Assembly (NCBI RefSeq): GCF_000013085.1 | Contig: NC_007643.1 | Coordinates: forward strand, 846,001 to 910,000 | From: Rhodospirillum rubrum ATCC 11170 | GTDB lineage: Bacteria; Pseudomonadota; Alphaproteobacteria; Rhodospirillales; Rhodospirillaceae | Reading direction: 5' to 3' | Length of the DNA: 64,000 bases | Shown here: piece by piece, positions 16,293 to 24,987 of the stretch | How positions within the stretch are numbered: the stretch's first letter is position 1 | Layout: every line of letters starts with the position of its first letter | The notes under the pieces: generated by a model | Database searches by the model: none | The model's input: only the letters and a program-made list of their open reading frames with translations | What the model was told of the DNA's origin: nothing | Made by a program: the position numbers and the translations under genes

Positions 16293-17219
16293 TTAAACAA
16301 GGGGGGCGCCCGGATTGGCCAAGGCCTGTCCCAGGCCAACCATGCCCGAGCCGCGCTTGGCCGGCTGGGGCTGATCGGGCGAGGGGGCCCAGGCGGTCAG
16401 GGTGATGATCTGGAAGGTGGCGGGCACCCGCCCCTGGTCGTCGCCATGGCGTTCGCGGTAGAGGGCGAGCGCCGAAAGCAGGGTCTCGCGGCGGGTGAAG
16501 CCCTTGCGCCGCTCGATCACCGCGTTGGTCTCGCCCATGCCGCGCAGGTCGCGCAACAGCGCCAGCGGATCGCCGTAATGGACGGTCAGGGTATCGACAT
16601 CGACGGTGGGCAGGGCGAAGCCGGCGCGGGTCAGCAGGTTGCCGGCGTCGCGGACATCGGCCAGCGGGCTGGTGCGCGGCGACAAGCCGCCTTCCAGGGC
16701 GATTTCCGTCTGCGCCAGACAGCCGCGCAATTCGCCCAAGGTCTCGCCGCCCAACAGGCAGCCCAGGAACAGGCCATCGGGTTTGAGGGCCCGGCGGATC
16801 TGGATCAGGGCGCCGGGCAGGTCGTTCACCCAATGCAGCGACAGGTTCGACAGCACCAGATCCAGGCTTTGCGGGCGGATCGGCAGAAGTTCCTCGTCGG
16901 CGGCGAAGGCTAGGGTGACCTTGTCGCCGGAGGCGCGGGCGGCCTTATCGCCGGCGGCGCGGGCGGCGAAGGCCGGCGACAGATCGCAGGCGAGCAGGGT
17001 GTCGACCCCGCCGCGCTTCCCCAAGGCCCGGCCGACCTCGCCGCCATGGCAGCCGAGGTCAAGGGCCAAAGGGAAACGCCGGGTGATATCGTCCAGCCGC
17101 TCGGTCAGCCGCTCGGCGGCTTCGGCCAGCAGGAAATCGAACCCGTCAAGGGTGGGGGCGGCGCGGTCGCGGTGGCGGCGAACCGCGCGGCGATCGAAGA
17201 CGGTCATGCTCTCGGACAT
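16293..17219 (-). CDS. BioC/NDUFAF5-like SAM methyltransferase
   Basis: Class I methyltransferase of 308 residues. It opens with MTVFDRRAVRRHRDRAA, followed by the SAM site ALDLGCHGGEVGRAL, SLDLVLSNLSLHWVNDLPGAL, then LLGGETLGELR and SPLADVRDAGNLLTRAGF. This is the profile of the alphaproteobacterial relatives of mitochondrial NDUFAF5 and of BioC. ATG 17219 is taken; ATG 17207 is nearly as good. It is divergent from comF and heads the minus-strand group down to radC. Confidence 0.85.
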   Translation of the reverse strand: MSESMTVFDRRAVRRHRDRAAPTLDGFDFLLAEAAERLTERLDDITRRFPLALDLGCHGGEVGRALGKRGGVDTLLACDLSPAFAARAAGDKAARASGDKVTLAFAADEELLPIRPQSLDLVLSNLSLHWVNDLPGALIQIRRALKPDGLFLGCLLGGETLGELRGCLAQTEIALEGGLSPRTSPLADVRDAGNLLTRAGFALPTVDVDTLTVHYGDPLALLRDLRGMGETNAVIERRKGFTRRETLLSALALYRERHGDDQGRVPATFQIITLTAWAPSPDQPQPAKRGSGMVGLGQALANPGAPLV

Positions 17220-17286
17220 GGAGCCTGATATAGTCGGTTCGCCCGTCGGTCTCCAGGGGGAAGCCGCGGATAAAGCGGAGGGGGCG

Positions 17287-18027
17287 ATGGGGGCGTCGTG
17301 GCGGGAGATGGGCCGGGGGCTGTTCGATCTTTTGTTGCCGCCGCGCTGCCTGGGCTGCGGCACCCAGGTCGCCGACCCCGATGCCTTGTGTCCGGCCTGT
17401 TTTTCCGGCCTCGCCCATATCACCGAACCCTTCTGCGCCTGCTGTGGCCTGCCTTTCGAACTGGGGGGCGAGGGGGAGGGCGAGCGGCTGTGCGGGGCTT
17501 GTTTGGGAACCCCCCCGCTGTTTTCCCGGGCAAGGGCGGTCTGGCGCTATGATGACGCCTCGGCCCGGCTGATCCTCGGCTTCAAGCATGCCGATCGCTT
17601 GGACTCGGTGCCGGGATTCGCCCGCTGGATGGCGCGGGCCGGCCGCGCCCTGCTGGCCGGGGATCCCGTGCTGGTGCCCGTTCCGCTCCATCGCTGGCGG
17701 CTGTTTTCGCGGCGCTATAATCAGGCCGCCGTTCTCGCCCAGGCCATCGCCGACGCCGGCGATCTGGATTATCGTCCGCTGGCCCTGGTGCGCCGGCGGG
17801 CGACGCCAAGCCAGGGCGGCCTGGGGCGCGGGGCGCGGGCGCGCAATGTCCAGGGCGCCTTCGTCGTCGTCCGCCCCGACGAGATCGCCGGGCGGCGGGT
17901 GGTGCTGATCGACGACGTGCTGACCACCGGGGCGACGGCCAATGCCTGCGCCCGGGCTCTGCTGGCCGCCGGCGCCACCGGCGTTGACGTGCTGACCCTG
18001 GCGCGGGTGAGCCTGGAGGAGACCTGA
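17287..18027 (+). CDS. comF: ComF-family phosphoribosyltransferase-like protein
   Basis: Protein of 246 residues. Four-cysteine zinc-finger pairs stand at the N-terminus (CLGCG, CPACF, CACCG, CGACL), and a type I phosphoribosyltransferase domain at the C-terminus ends with the PRPP loop VVLIDDVLTTGATANA. ATG 17287 follows GGAGG closely; an earlier ATG at 17218 would overlap the divergent gene. ComF works in DNA uptake in competent bacteria, but its role in this class is not clear. Confidence 0.9.
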   Translation: MGASWREMGRGLFDLLLPPRCLGCGTQVADPDALCPACFSGLAHITEPFCACCGLPFELGGEGEGERLCGACLGTPPLFSRARAVWRYDDASARLILGFKHADRLDSVPGFARWMARAGRALLAGDPVLVPVPLHRWRLFSRRYNQAAVLAQAIADAGDLDYRPLALVRRRATPSQGGLGRGARARNVQGAFVVVRPDEIAGRRVVLIDDVLTTGATANACARALLAAGATGVDVLTLARVSLEET

Positions 18028-18114
18028 GGGGGTGGCGGCCTGGAAGCGTCAAGCCGGCCGCCGTATATAGAAACGACTGTTTTCGGTTTTCGTTCTTTTG
18101 CCTGGAGAGTATCG

Positions 18115-18381
18115 ATGGTTGCCGTTGAGATTTTCACCACCCCGAGCTGTCCCTATTGTCGGCGCGCCAAGGCGCTGCTGGGCGACAAGGGGGTGGCCTA
18201 TCGCGAGATCGATGTGTCGGGCGATCCCCGGTTGCGCGAGGAGATGACCCGGCGGGCCGGCGGGCGCAGCACCGTTCCGCAGATCTTCATCGACGGCCGG
18301 GCCTTGGGCGGCTGCGATGACATCCACGCCCTTGACCGCCTGGGCAAGCTTGATGGTCTTCTGTCGGGAAGCGCGCCATGA
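18115..18381 (+). CDS. grxC: Glutaredoxin 3-type
   Basis: Dithiol glutaredoxin of 88 residues that reduces disulfides with glutathione. Active site CPYC in FTTPSCPYCRRAK, then the glutathione-binding STVPQIFIDG and GGCDD. GGAGAG lies before the ATG. Its stop overlaps the start of the amidase gene (ATGA). Confidence 0.95.
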   Translation: MVAVEIFTTPSCPYCRRAKALLGDKGVAYREIDVSGDPRLREEMTRRAGGRSTVPQIFIDGRALGGCDDIHALDRLGKLDGLLSGSAP

Positions 18382-19217
18382 CCCAGCCCCCCCGTTCCTT
18401 CACCGCCGCTTGCATTCAGGTCAATGCCGGGCGCGAGGTCTATCCCAATGTGGAGGCGGCGAGCGCCCTGGTGCGCGAGGCGCGCGAGCGTGGGGCGGAC
18501 ATGGTGTTCATGCCCGAAAACGTGGCGATGATGGAATGGGGGCGGCGTAATATCCAGGCCAAGGCGATGCCCGAGGAGGATCACGTCGCCTTGACCGCCT
18601 TCCGCGATCTCGCCCGCGATCTGCATATCTGGCTGCATTGCGGCACGCTGGCCGTCGCCGTCGGCGATGGCATGGTGGCCAACCGCACCTATGTGGTCGA
18701 TAGCGATGGGGCGATCCGCGGCCGCTACGACAAGATCCACATGTTCGACGTTAATCTGGCCGATGGCGAAAGCTATAAGGAAAGCTCGACCTTTCAGGCG
18801 GGATCGCGGGCGGTGGCCCTGGATATCCCCTTTGGCCGGCTCGGGTTGTCGATCTGTTACGATCTGCGCTTTCCCCATCTGTTTCGCGCCCTGGCCAAGG
18901 CCGGCTGTCATTATCTGACCATCCCGGCGGCCTTCACCCGCACCACCGGCGAGGCCCATTGGCATGTGCTGCAGCGGACGCGGGCGATCGAGACCGGCTG
19001 TTACGTGATTTCCCCGGCCCAGACCGGCACCCATGCCGAAGGCCGCCAAACCTATGGCCATGCCCTGATCATCGATCCCTGGGGACGGGTTCTGGCCGAT
19101 GCCGGCGAGGCCCCGGGCATCATCCTGGCCAAGATCGATCCCGAAAAGGTGGTCGAGGCGCGGGCGATGGTTCCGTCGCTCTCCCACGACCGGGTCTTCG
19201 CCCTCGATACGCTTTAG
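18378..19217 (+). CDS. Carbon-nitrogen hydrolase, Nit1/deaminated-glutathione amidase-like
   Basis: Nitrilase-superfamily amidase of 279 residues. The catalytic triad is visible: Glu in FMPENVAMM, Lys in RGRYDKIHMFDV, and Cys in GLSICYDLRFPHLFR. The pattern YDKIHMFDVN and CYDLRFP is that of Nit1/Nit2 proteins, which clean up deaminated glutathione or omega-amides. Coupling to a glutaredoxin gene fits a link to glutathione metabolism. Confidence 0.88.
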   Translation: MTQPPRSFTAACIQVNAGREVYPNVEAASALVREARERGADMVFMPENVAMMEWGRRNIQAKAMPEEDHVALTAFRDLARDLHIWLHCGTLAVAVGDGMVANRTYVVDSDGAIRGRYDKIHMFDVNLADGESYKESSTFQAGSRAVALDIPFGRLGLSICYDLRFPHLFRALAKAGCHYLTIPAAFTRTTGEAHWHVLQRTRAIETGCYVISPAQTGTHAEGRQTYGHALIIDPWGRVLADAGEAPGIILAKIDPEKVVEARAMVPSLSHDRVFALDTL

Positions 19218-19278
19218 GGCCCGCCTTGCCTTCGTCCACCGGCTGGGGTAGAGGGGGGGCTTGTTCGGAACGGTAAAA

Positions 19279-19794
19279 ATGATCCGCTATACCCTGATCT
19301 GTGACAACGACCACGAGTTCGACGGCTGGTTTCGCGATAGCGCGACCTGTGGGACGCAGCTTGCCGCCGGCGATGTGCGTTGCCCGGTTTGCGGCTCGTC
19401 GACGGTCGGCAAGGCGCTGATGGCGCCCAATGTGGTGTCGTCGCGGGTGCGCGACGCCGGGCGGCTGGCGCCCCCGGCGGCCGGGGGCGCCGCTCCGGCC
19501 GCCCCTTCGCCGCCGCCGGCGGTGCCGGCCGTCGTCGCCCCCGCCGCCGCCGCGCCGATCGATGCCGCTCGGGCGGCCAAGATGGCCGAGACCCTGGCCG
19601 CCTTGCGCAAGAGGGTCGAGGAAACCTGCGAGAACGTTGGCGCCAATTTCGCCGAAGAGGCCCGGCGCATTCATTATGGCGAAGGGGTCGAGCGGCCGAT
19701 CTATGGCGAGGCCAGCCTGGAAGAGGCCCGCGATCTTGACGAGGAGGGCATCGCCGTCGCCCTTCTGCCCTGGAGCCGCCGCGCCGGCCATTGA
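19279..19794 (+). CDS. DUF1178 family protein
   Basis: Protein of 171 residues. The N-terminus MIRYTLICDNDHEFDGWFRD with later CPVCGSS is the DUF1178 zinc-ribbon-like signature. An Ala/Pro-rich linker and a helical C-terminus (NVGANFAEEARRIHYGE) follow. It often lies next to the amidase gene in alphaproteobacteria, as here. Function unknown. Confidence 0.88.
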   Translation: MIRYTLICDNDHEFDGWFRDSATCGTQLAAGDVRCPVCGSSTVGKALMAPNVVSSRVRDAGRLAPPAAGGAAPAAPSPPPAVPAVVAPAAAAPIDAARAAKMAETLAALRKRVEETCENVGANFAEEARRIHYGEGVERPIYGEASLEEARDLDEEGIAVALLPWSRRAGH

Positions 19795-19814
19795 GCGGGC
19801 GGCGCCACGGCGTT

Positions 19815-21311
19815 TTAGGCCGTTGGCGTGGCTGGCGGATGGGGGTTCTGGCGGATGAACAGCGGGAAGGTCAGGGTCCACAGCATGCCCTCGGCGGCGG
19901 GGGTCAGGGTCGCCGTGCCACGCAGGGAGCGCGGCACCAGATAGGTGACCATGATATGGCCAAAGCCGGTGCGCTCGCTGGGCACGACCGGCGGCCCGTC
20001 GATTTCGCGCCAGATCAGCACAAGATCGACGCCGAGCGGGCTTGGCCGCGTCTCCCAAGTAATTTCCACCCGCCCGCCATCGTTGGACAGGGCGCCGTAT
20101 TTGGCGGCATTGGTCGATAGCTCGTGCAAAGCCAGCCCAATTTGCTGGGTGGCCTCGGGCGAGAGCAGGATATCGGGGCCGCGCAGGGTCAGCCGTTCCT
20201 TGCTGACCGCCAGGAAATGGCCCAGATGGGCGCGGGCCAGATCGGGGATGGCGGCGCCGCGCCAGTCGGTGGATACCAGGATATCATGGGATTCGCCCAG
20301 GGCCTGAAGGCGGGCGCCGAAGCGTTCGGTAAAGGTCTTGACGTCGGGGACGTTCGCGGCGCTTTGGCGGGCGATGCCCTGGACCACCGCCAGAAGGTTC
20401 TTCGAGCGATGGGTCAATTCGCGCATCAGCACGCGCAACTGCTGTTCACCGGCCTTCTGCGAGGTGATGTCGACGGCGACCGAGGCCAGACCGCTGATGA
20501 CGCCCGCGTCATCGCGCAGGGGTTCGCTTTGAATGTCGTACCAGACGCCCTCGTCCAGGCCGCGGCTGATGGCGAGGATCAGCCGATCCTTGACTCCGGT
20601 CCGCAGGACCTCGCGCTGGAAGGGTTCGATGACGGCGGCGGCCTCGGGCGGCAGGGCCTGGCGCGGGGTGCGGCCGATATAATCGGAGGCGACCAGCGGC
20701 GGCCGCAGATTATGGATCCAGGTATAGCGCAGATCCAGATCCTGCTGAAAGATGGTGACCGCCGAGCCGCGCAGGGTGACCTCGAAGTTCTCCATGATCT
20801 TGACGGCGGCGCGGGTGCGTTCTTCGACCCGGCGTTCCAGATCGGCGCGGGCGACGATCAAGTCCTCGACCATGCCCTGGCGCAGGGCGGCCTCCTGCCC
20901 AAGACGCCGGTTGGCCTCGCGGAGCTCGGCCGGGCTGGGGATGGCCAGCAGGCGTGGGATCAGGGCGAAGAGGACAAAGGCGGTGACCAGCGAGACCACG
21001 GCGGTGGCCGCCTTGATCAGGCCCTGGGTCAGATAGGCCGGGATCCACAGGGTAACGACCGAACTGATGTGGCTCAGGCCGCAGGCGACGATGAAAACGG
21101 CGAACAGCAGGGCCAGGGCGAGATGAAGCGGTTCGAGGCCCGGGCGGCGCCGCACGAAGATGACGATCGCCAGCGGAATGGCGAAATAGGCCAGGGCGAT
21201 CAGCGCATCCGATACCGCATGCAGGGCTAGAAGCGGGGTGTCCCACAGCAGGCACTGGCCATGGGGAAGAAGGGCGGTTTCGCCAACCAGCGAATCAATC
21301 AGGCTGAACAT
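19815..21311 (-). CDS. HWE histidine kinase with ethylene-receptor-like N-terminal domain
   Basis: Membrane sensor kinase of 498 residues. Residues 25-120 form three hydrophobic segments that match the ethylene-binding domain of plant ETR1: D35 and Y42 in SDALIALAYFAIP, and I74, C77 and H81 in FIVACGLSH, equivalent to ETR1 D25, Y32, I62, C65 and H69. C65 and H69 hold the copper ion in ETR1. A coiled coil (about 125-170), a PAS domain (about 175-285) and an HWE kinase core follow, with H301 in ELTHRSKN, N-box ALHELSTNAAKYGALSN and the WRE motif. No response regulator lies next to it. Confidence 0.85.
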   Translation of the reverse strand: MFSLIDSLVGETALLPHGQCLLWDTPLLALHAVSDALIALAYFAIPLAIVIFVRRRPGLEPLHLALALLFAVFIVACGLSHISSVVTLWIPAYLTQGLIKAATAVVSLVTAFVLFALIPRLLAIPSPAELREANRRLGQEAALRQGMVEDLIVARADLERRVEERTRAAVKIMENFEVTLRGSAVTIFQQDLDLRYTWIHNLRPPLVASDYIGRTPRQALPPEAAAVIEPFQREVLRTGVKDRLILAISRGLDEGVWYDIQSEPLRDDAGVISGLASVAVDITSQKAGEQQLRVLMRELTHRSKNLLAVVQGIARQSAANVPDVKTFTERFGARLQALGESHDILVSTDWRGAAIPDLARAHLGHFLAVSKERLTLRGPDILLSPEATQQIGLALHELSTNAAKYGALSNDGGRVEITWETRPSPLGVDLVLIWREIDGPPVVPSERTGFGHIMVTYLVPRSLRGTATLTPAAEGMLWTLTFPLFIRQNPHPPATPTA

Positions 21312-21384
21312 GGTCAGTGGTGTCCCCGCGCAAAAGGGAAGGGGCAGCAGCGGGCCGACGGCCCATTGTCATGTTCGGCGTTTC

Positions 21385-21402
21385 TTCTGAACGCGTTCAG
21401 AA
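21385..21402. promoter_or_regulatory. 18-bp perfect palindrome upstream of the sensor kinase
   Basis: TTCTGAACGCGTTCAGAA is a perfect 18-bp palindrome. It lies about 75-90 bases upstream of the kinase start (minus strand), in the gap between ubiG and the kinase. Size and symmetry fit an operator for a dimeric regulator; the regulator is unknown. Confidence 0.4.
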
Positions 21403-21521
21403 AAGATCCCTCCGTCAGGGTGCCCCATCCTCGTCGTCACACCCATAGATATGGGCGGCGATTCGATCGGGGCCAGGATGGGGAGGGGGTATGGCGGCTC
21501 CAGGGCGCAATTAGGGCAAGG

Positions 21522-21557
21522 CGGGCCCCCTTTCGCCGAAAAGGGGCGGGGGGCCCG
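21522..21557 (-). terminator. Strong hairpin after ubiG
   Basis: Arms CGGGCCCCC (21522-21530) and GGGGGCCCG (21549-21557) form a 9-bp stem just downstream of the ubiG stop, with a second short pairing CTTT/AAAG in the loop. There is no T-run, so it may be a weak terminator or an mRNA 3' end stabiliser. Confidence 0.4.
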
Positions 21558-21567
21558 GAAGGATCGC

Positions 21568-22317
21568 TCAGGCGGCGGCCCGGGTGGCGAACAGCATGTA
21601 ATTGACGCTGACGTCGGTGGTCTGGCTCCAGGTACCGCTGAAGGGATCGAAGGTCATGCCGGCGATGGCGTCGACGGACAGCCCGGCCTCGCGCAGGCCC
21701 GCCGTCAGTTCGCTGGGCTTCATGAACTTGCGCCAGTCGTGGGTGCCGCGCGGCAGCCAGCGCAGCACGTATTCCGCGCCGACCTTGGCCAGGGCCAGGG
21801 ATTTCAGCGTGCGATTGAGCGTGGCCGCCCCCACCGCTCCGCCCGGCCGGCACAGCTGGCCCACCGAGTCGAGGAACAACCGCACGTCGGCGACATGTTC
21901 GACGACTTCCATGGTGAGGACGGCGTCGAAGGTTTTGCCCTCGGCCACCAGATCCTCGGGCATGGCGCAGCGGTAGGTGAGGGGCAGTCCGGCGCGCTCG
22001 GCATGAACCGAGGCGGTGCCGATATTGCGCTCGGCGGCATCGATGCCGGTCACGGCGAAGCCGAGCCGGGCGAAGGGCTCGCACAGCAGCCCGCCACCGC
22101 AGCCGATATCAAGCAGGCTCAGCCCTTCGAAGGGGCGGGGCGCCTCGATATCGCGGCCGAAATGGGCGGCGAAATGGTCACGCAGAAAGGCGATTCGGAC
22201 CGGATTGAACTTGTGCAGCGGCTTAAAGTCGCCTTCCGGATCCCACCATGCGTCGGCCATGGCACTGAACTTGGCAAGTTCCGCGGCCGACGCGGTACCG
22301 GAGGTGGTGGCGGACAT
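21568..22317 (-). CDS. ubiG: Ubiquinone O-methyltransferase UbiG
   Basis: SAM-dependent enzyme for both O-methylations of ubiquinone synthesis. 249 residues. It opens with [29 protein letters not shown], typical of UbiG, then SAM site [34 protein letters not shown], and the membrane-contact region [30 protein letters not shown]. Divergent from lysC, as in many alphaproteobacteria. Confidence 0.96.
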
Positions 22318-22662
22318 CGGGGTCTCCCTCTTTCATAAGCCGCGCGGGACCTCTGGACTTGCGGCCCCGCTTTTCGTATCCATACGCGCTCTCCGGCGCT
22401 TCGCCACCGGGCGGCCCTCTGGCCGTCCTGGCGCTCGCCGGGGTGCTCGCTCTGATTTAACTACGCTGATTTACTACACGGCGCGAGGCTGTCCGGCAAT
22501 CTGGATGCCACGCGGACCCGCTCCCTGACCCGCCCCACCTCCGCCCTTCCCCCCGCCATTGACGGGCCCCGCGGTGTCGGACGCGTGGCGCCGGGGGCGA
22601 GGCGCGGTCCGCGGCAGTTTCCGCGCGCTCGACTGGACCTGATACGAGGAAGGCAGCACGCC
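22318..22662. other. Divergent ubiG-lysC intergenic region
   Basis: 345 bases between two divergent genes. It must hold both promoters. The only clear structure is a 14-bp-period direct repeat, CTGATTTA at 22452-22459 and 22466-22473, in an AT-richer patch that may be promoter material for lysC. GAGGAAGG lies ahead of the lysC start. No riboswitch fold was recognised. Confidence 0.5.
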
Positions 22663-23883
22663 ATGGCGCGCATCGTGATGAAATTCGGCGGAACCTCCGT
22701 CGGCGACGTGGATCGTATCCGCAACGTCGCCCGGCGGGTCAAGGCCGAGGTTGACGCCGGCAATGAGGTGGCGGTGGTGGTCTCGGCCATGTCGGGAGAG
22801 ACCAATCGTCTGGTCGGCTTCTGCGATTCCATGACCAACATGTACGACGCGCGGGAATATGATGCCGTGGTCGCCACCGGGGAACAGGTGACCATCGGGC
22901 TTCTGGCCATCGCCTTGCAAGATATCGGCGTCGAGGCGCGGTCGTGGATGGGCTGGCAGATCCCGATCCATACGGACGAGGCCCACGGCAAGGCCCGCAT
23001 CCTGTCGATCGACACCACCGTGCTCGAACAGCGTCTGGCCAGCGGTCAGGTGGCGGTGGTCGCCGGTTTCCAGGGGCTGGGACCGAATAATCGCGTGACC
23101 ACCCTGGGCCGTGGCGGCTCCGATACCTCGGCCGTCGCCCTGGCCGCGGCGCTGAAGGCCGATCGTTGCGATATCTACACCGATGTCGACGGCGTCTATA
23201 CGACCGATCCGCGGATTGTGCCCAAGGCGCGGAAGCTTGACAGAATTACCTATGAGGAGATGCTGGAGCAGGCATCCTTGGGGGCCAAGGTCCTTCAGAC
23301 CCGGTCGGTGGAAATGGCCATGAAGCACCGGGTTCGGGTCCGTGTGCTGTCAAGCTTCAGCGATGCGCCCGGAACCCTGGTATGCGACGAGGATGAGATC
23401 GTGGAAAAGGAATTGGTAAGCGGCATTGCTTATAGTCGCGATGAGGCCAAGATCACTCTGGTCAAGGTTTCCGACCGGCCGGGCGTGGCGGCGCGGATCT
23501 TCGGGCCCTTGGCCGACGCCAATATCAATGTCGATATGATCGTGCAGAACGTGTCCGAGGACGGTCATTCGACCGATCTCACCTTTACCTTGCCGCGCAG
23601 CGATCTCGCCCGCGCCCTCAAGGTTCTGGAAGGGGCGCGCGACGATATCAACTATCGCGAACTGACGACCAGCAGCGCCGTGGTCAAGGTTTCGGTCATC
23701 GGCGTCGGCATGCGCAGCCATGCCGGGGTCGCCCAGACGATGTTCCGGGCCCTTTCCGAAAAAGGCATCAATATCCATGTGATCTCCACCTCGGAGATCA
23801 AGGTGTCGGTGCTGATCGCCGAGGAATACATGGAACTCGCGGTACGCGCGCTGCACTCCGCCTATGGGCTGGATGCGGCCTGA
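22663..23883 (+). CDS. lysC: Aspartate kinase
   Basis: First step of lysine, threonine and methionine synthesis: phosphorylates aspartate with ATP. 406 residues. The kinase part has KFGGTSVGD, GRGGSDTSAVALAAAL and YTDVDGVYTTDPRIV; the C-terminal half has two ACT domains (ITLVKVSDRPGVAARIF and VSVIGVGMRSHAGVAQTMF) for feedback inhibition. ATG 22663 follows GAGGAAGG. Frames opening further upstream have no family support. Confidence 0.97.
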   Translation: MARIVMKFGGTSVGDVDRIRNVARRVKAEVDAGNEVAVVVSAMSGETNRLVGFCDSMTNMYDAREYDAVVATGEQVTIGLLAIALQDIGVEARSWMGWQIPIHTDEAHGKARILSIDTTVLEQRLASGQVAVVAGFQGLGPNNRVTTLGRGGSDTSAVALAAALKADRCDIYTDVDGVYTTDPRIVPKARKLDRITYEEMLEQASLGAKVLQTRSVEMAMKHRVRVRVLSSFSDAPGTLVCDEDEIVEKELVSGIAYSRDEAKITLVKVSDRPGVAARIFGPLADANINVDMIVQNVSEDGHSTDLTFTLPRSDLARALKVLEGARDDINYRELTTSSAVVKVSVIGVGMRSHAGVAQTMFRALSEKGINIHVISTSEIKVSVLIAEEYMELAVRALHSAYGLDAA

Positions 23884-23897
23884 GGCGGAGCGGAACG

Positions 23898-24962
23898 ATG
23901 AAGGACGCGGCGATGAACGGGTGGGCGGAAGAACGGCTGGACGAGCTTTGGGCCCGTGGCCGCGCCTTCCTGGGCTGCGATACGGCGATTCTCGGCGGCG
24001 CCATGGCCTGGGTCTCGGAACGTCATCTGGTTTCGGCGATTTCGGGGGCCGGCGGCTTCGGGGTCATCGCCTGCGGTTCGATGCCGTCCGATCTGTTGTC
24101 CAAGGAGATCGCCGCCACCCGCGCCCTTTTGGAGGGGATGGGCGGCGAGCGCCCTTTCGGCGTCAATCTGATCACCATGCATCCCGAACTCGATCGTTTG
24201 ATCGATTTGTGCGGCGAGCACCGGGTTAGCCATGTGGTTCTGGCCGGCGGCCTGCCGAGTGCCGCGTCGATCAAGCGCGTCAAGGATCTGGGGGCGCGCT
24301 GCATCTGCTTCGCCCCCGCCCTGGCCCTGGCGCGCAAGCTGGTGCGATCGGGGGCCGATGCCCTGGTGATCGAAGGGGCCGAGGCCGGGGGGCATATCGG
24401 CCCGGTTTCGACCAGCGTCCTCGCCCAGGAGATCCTGCCCGAGGTCCCCGAGATTCCGATCTTCGTCGCCGGCGGCATCGGCCGGGGCGAGGCGATCTTG
24501 TCCTATCTGGAGATGGGCGCCGCCGGGGTGCAGATCGGCACGCGCTTCGTGTGCGCCACCGAATGCATCGCCCATCCCAACTTCAAGAAGGCCTTCATCC
24601 GCGCCAGCGCCCGCGACGCGGTGCCGACCATCCAGATCGACCCCCAGTTTCCGGTGATCCCGGTGCGGGCCCTGGCCAATAAGGGAACCGCCCGCTTCAT
24701 GGAAATGCAGCGGACCGTCATCGACCGCTTTCACAACGGCGAGATCGATCAGAAGTCCGCCCAGCTTGAAATCGAGCACTTCTGGGCCGGCGCCCTGCGT
24801 CGCGCCGTGATCGAAGGCGATGTGGACTCGGGTTCGCTGATGGCCGGCCAGAGCGTGGGCATGGTCAAGCGCGAGGAGCCCGTCGCCGAAATACTGGCCG
24901 AATTGCGGGGACAGGCCGTCGCGGCCCTGACCCGCAGGGCCGCCCGGCAAGCGGGTGGTTGA
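23898..24962 (+). CDS. Nitronate monooxygenase-like FMN protein
   Basis: TIM-barrel flavoprotein of 354 residues in the nitronate monooxygenase/FabK superfamily. The markers are ILGGAMAWVSERHLVSAISGAGGFGVIACG, the FMN region DALVIEGAEAGGHIGP, and FVAGGIGRGEAILSYLEMGAAGVQIGTRF. It could detoxify nitronates or act as an enoyl-ACP reductase; FabK-like members often look like this. Lies 14 bases after lysC, with ptsP right behind, so probably one transcript. Confidence 0.83.
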   Translation: MKDAAMNGWAEERLDELWARGRAFLGCDTAILGGAMAWVSERHLVSAISGAGGFGVIACGSMPSDLLSKEIAATRALLEGMGGERPFGVNLITMHPELDRLIDLCGEHRVSHVVLAGGLPSAASIKRVKDLGARCICFAPALALARKLVRSGADALVIEGAEAGGHIGPVSTSVLAQEILPEVPEIPIFVAGGIGRGEAILSYLEMGAAGVQIGTRFVCATECIAHPNFKKAFIRASARDAVPTIQIDPQFPVIPVRALANKGTARFMEMQRTVIDRFHNGEIDQKSAQLEIEHFWAGALRRAVIEGDVDSGSLMAGQSVGMVKREEPVAEILAELRGQAVAALTRRAARQAGG

Positions 24963-24987
24963 GCGTACGAAAGGGGGGCATCGGGAG

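Noticed and set aside
22318..22662. Lysine riboswitch ahead of lysC
   Set aside because: No matching conserved helices seen, and this riboswitch class is not expected in alphaproteobacteria.
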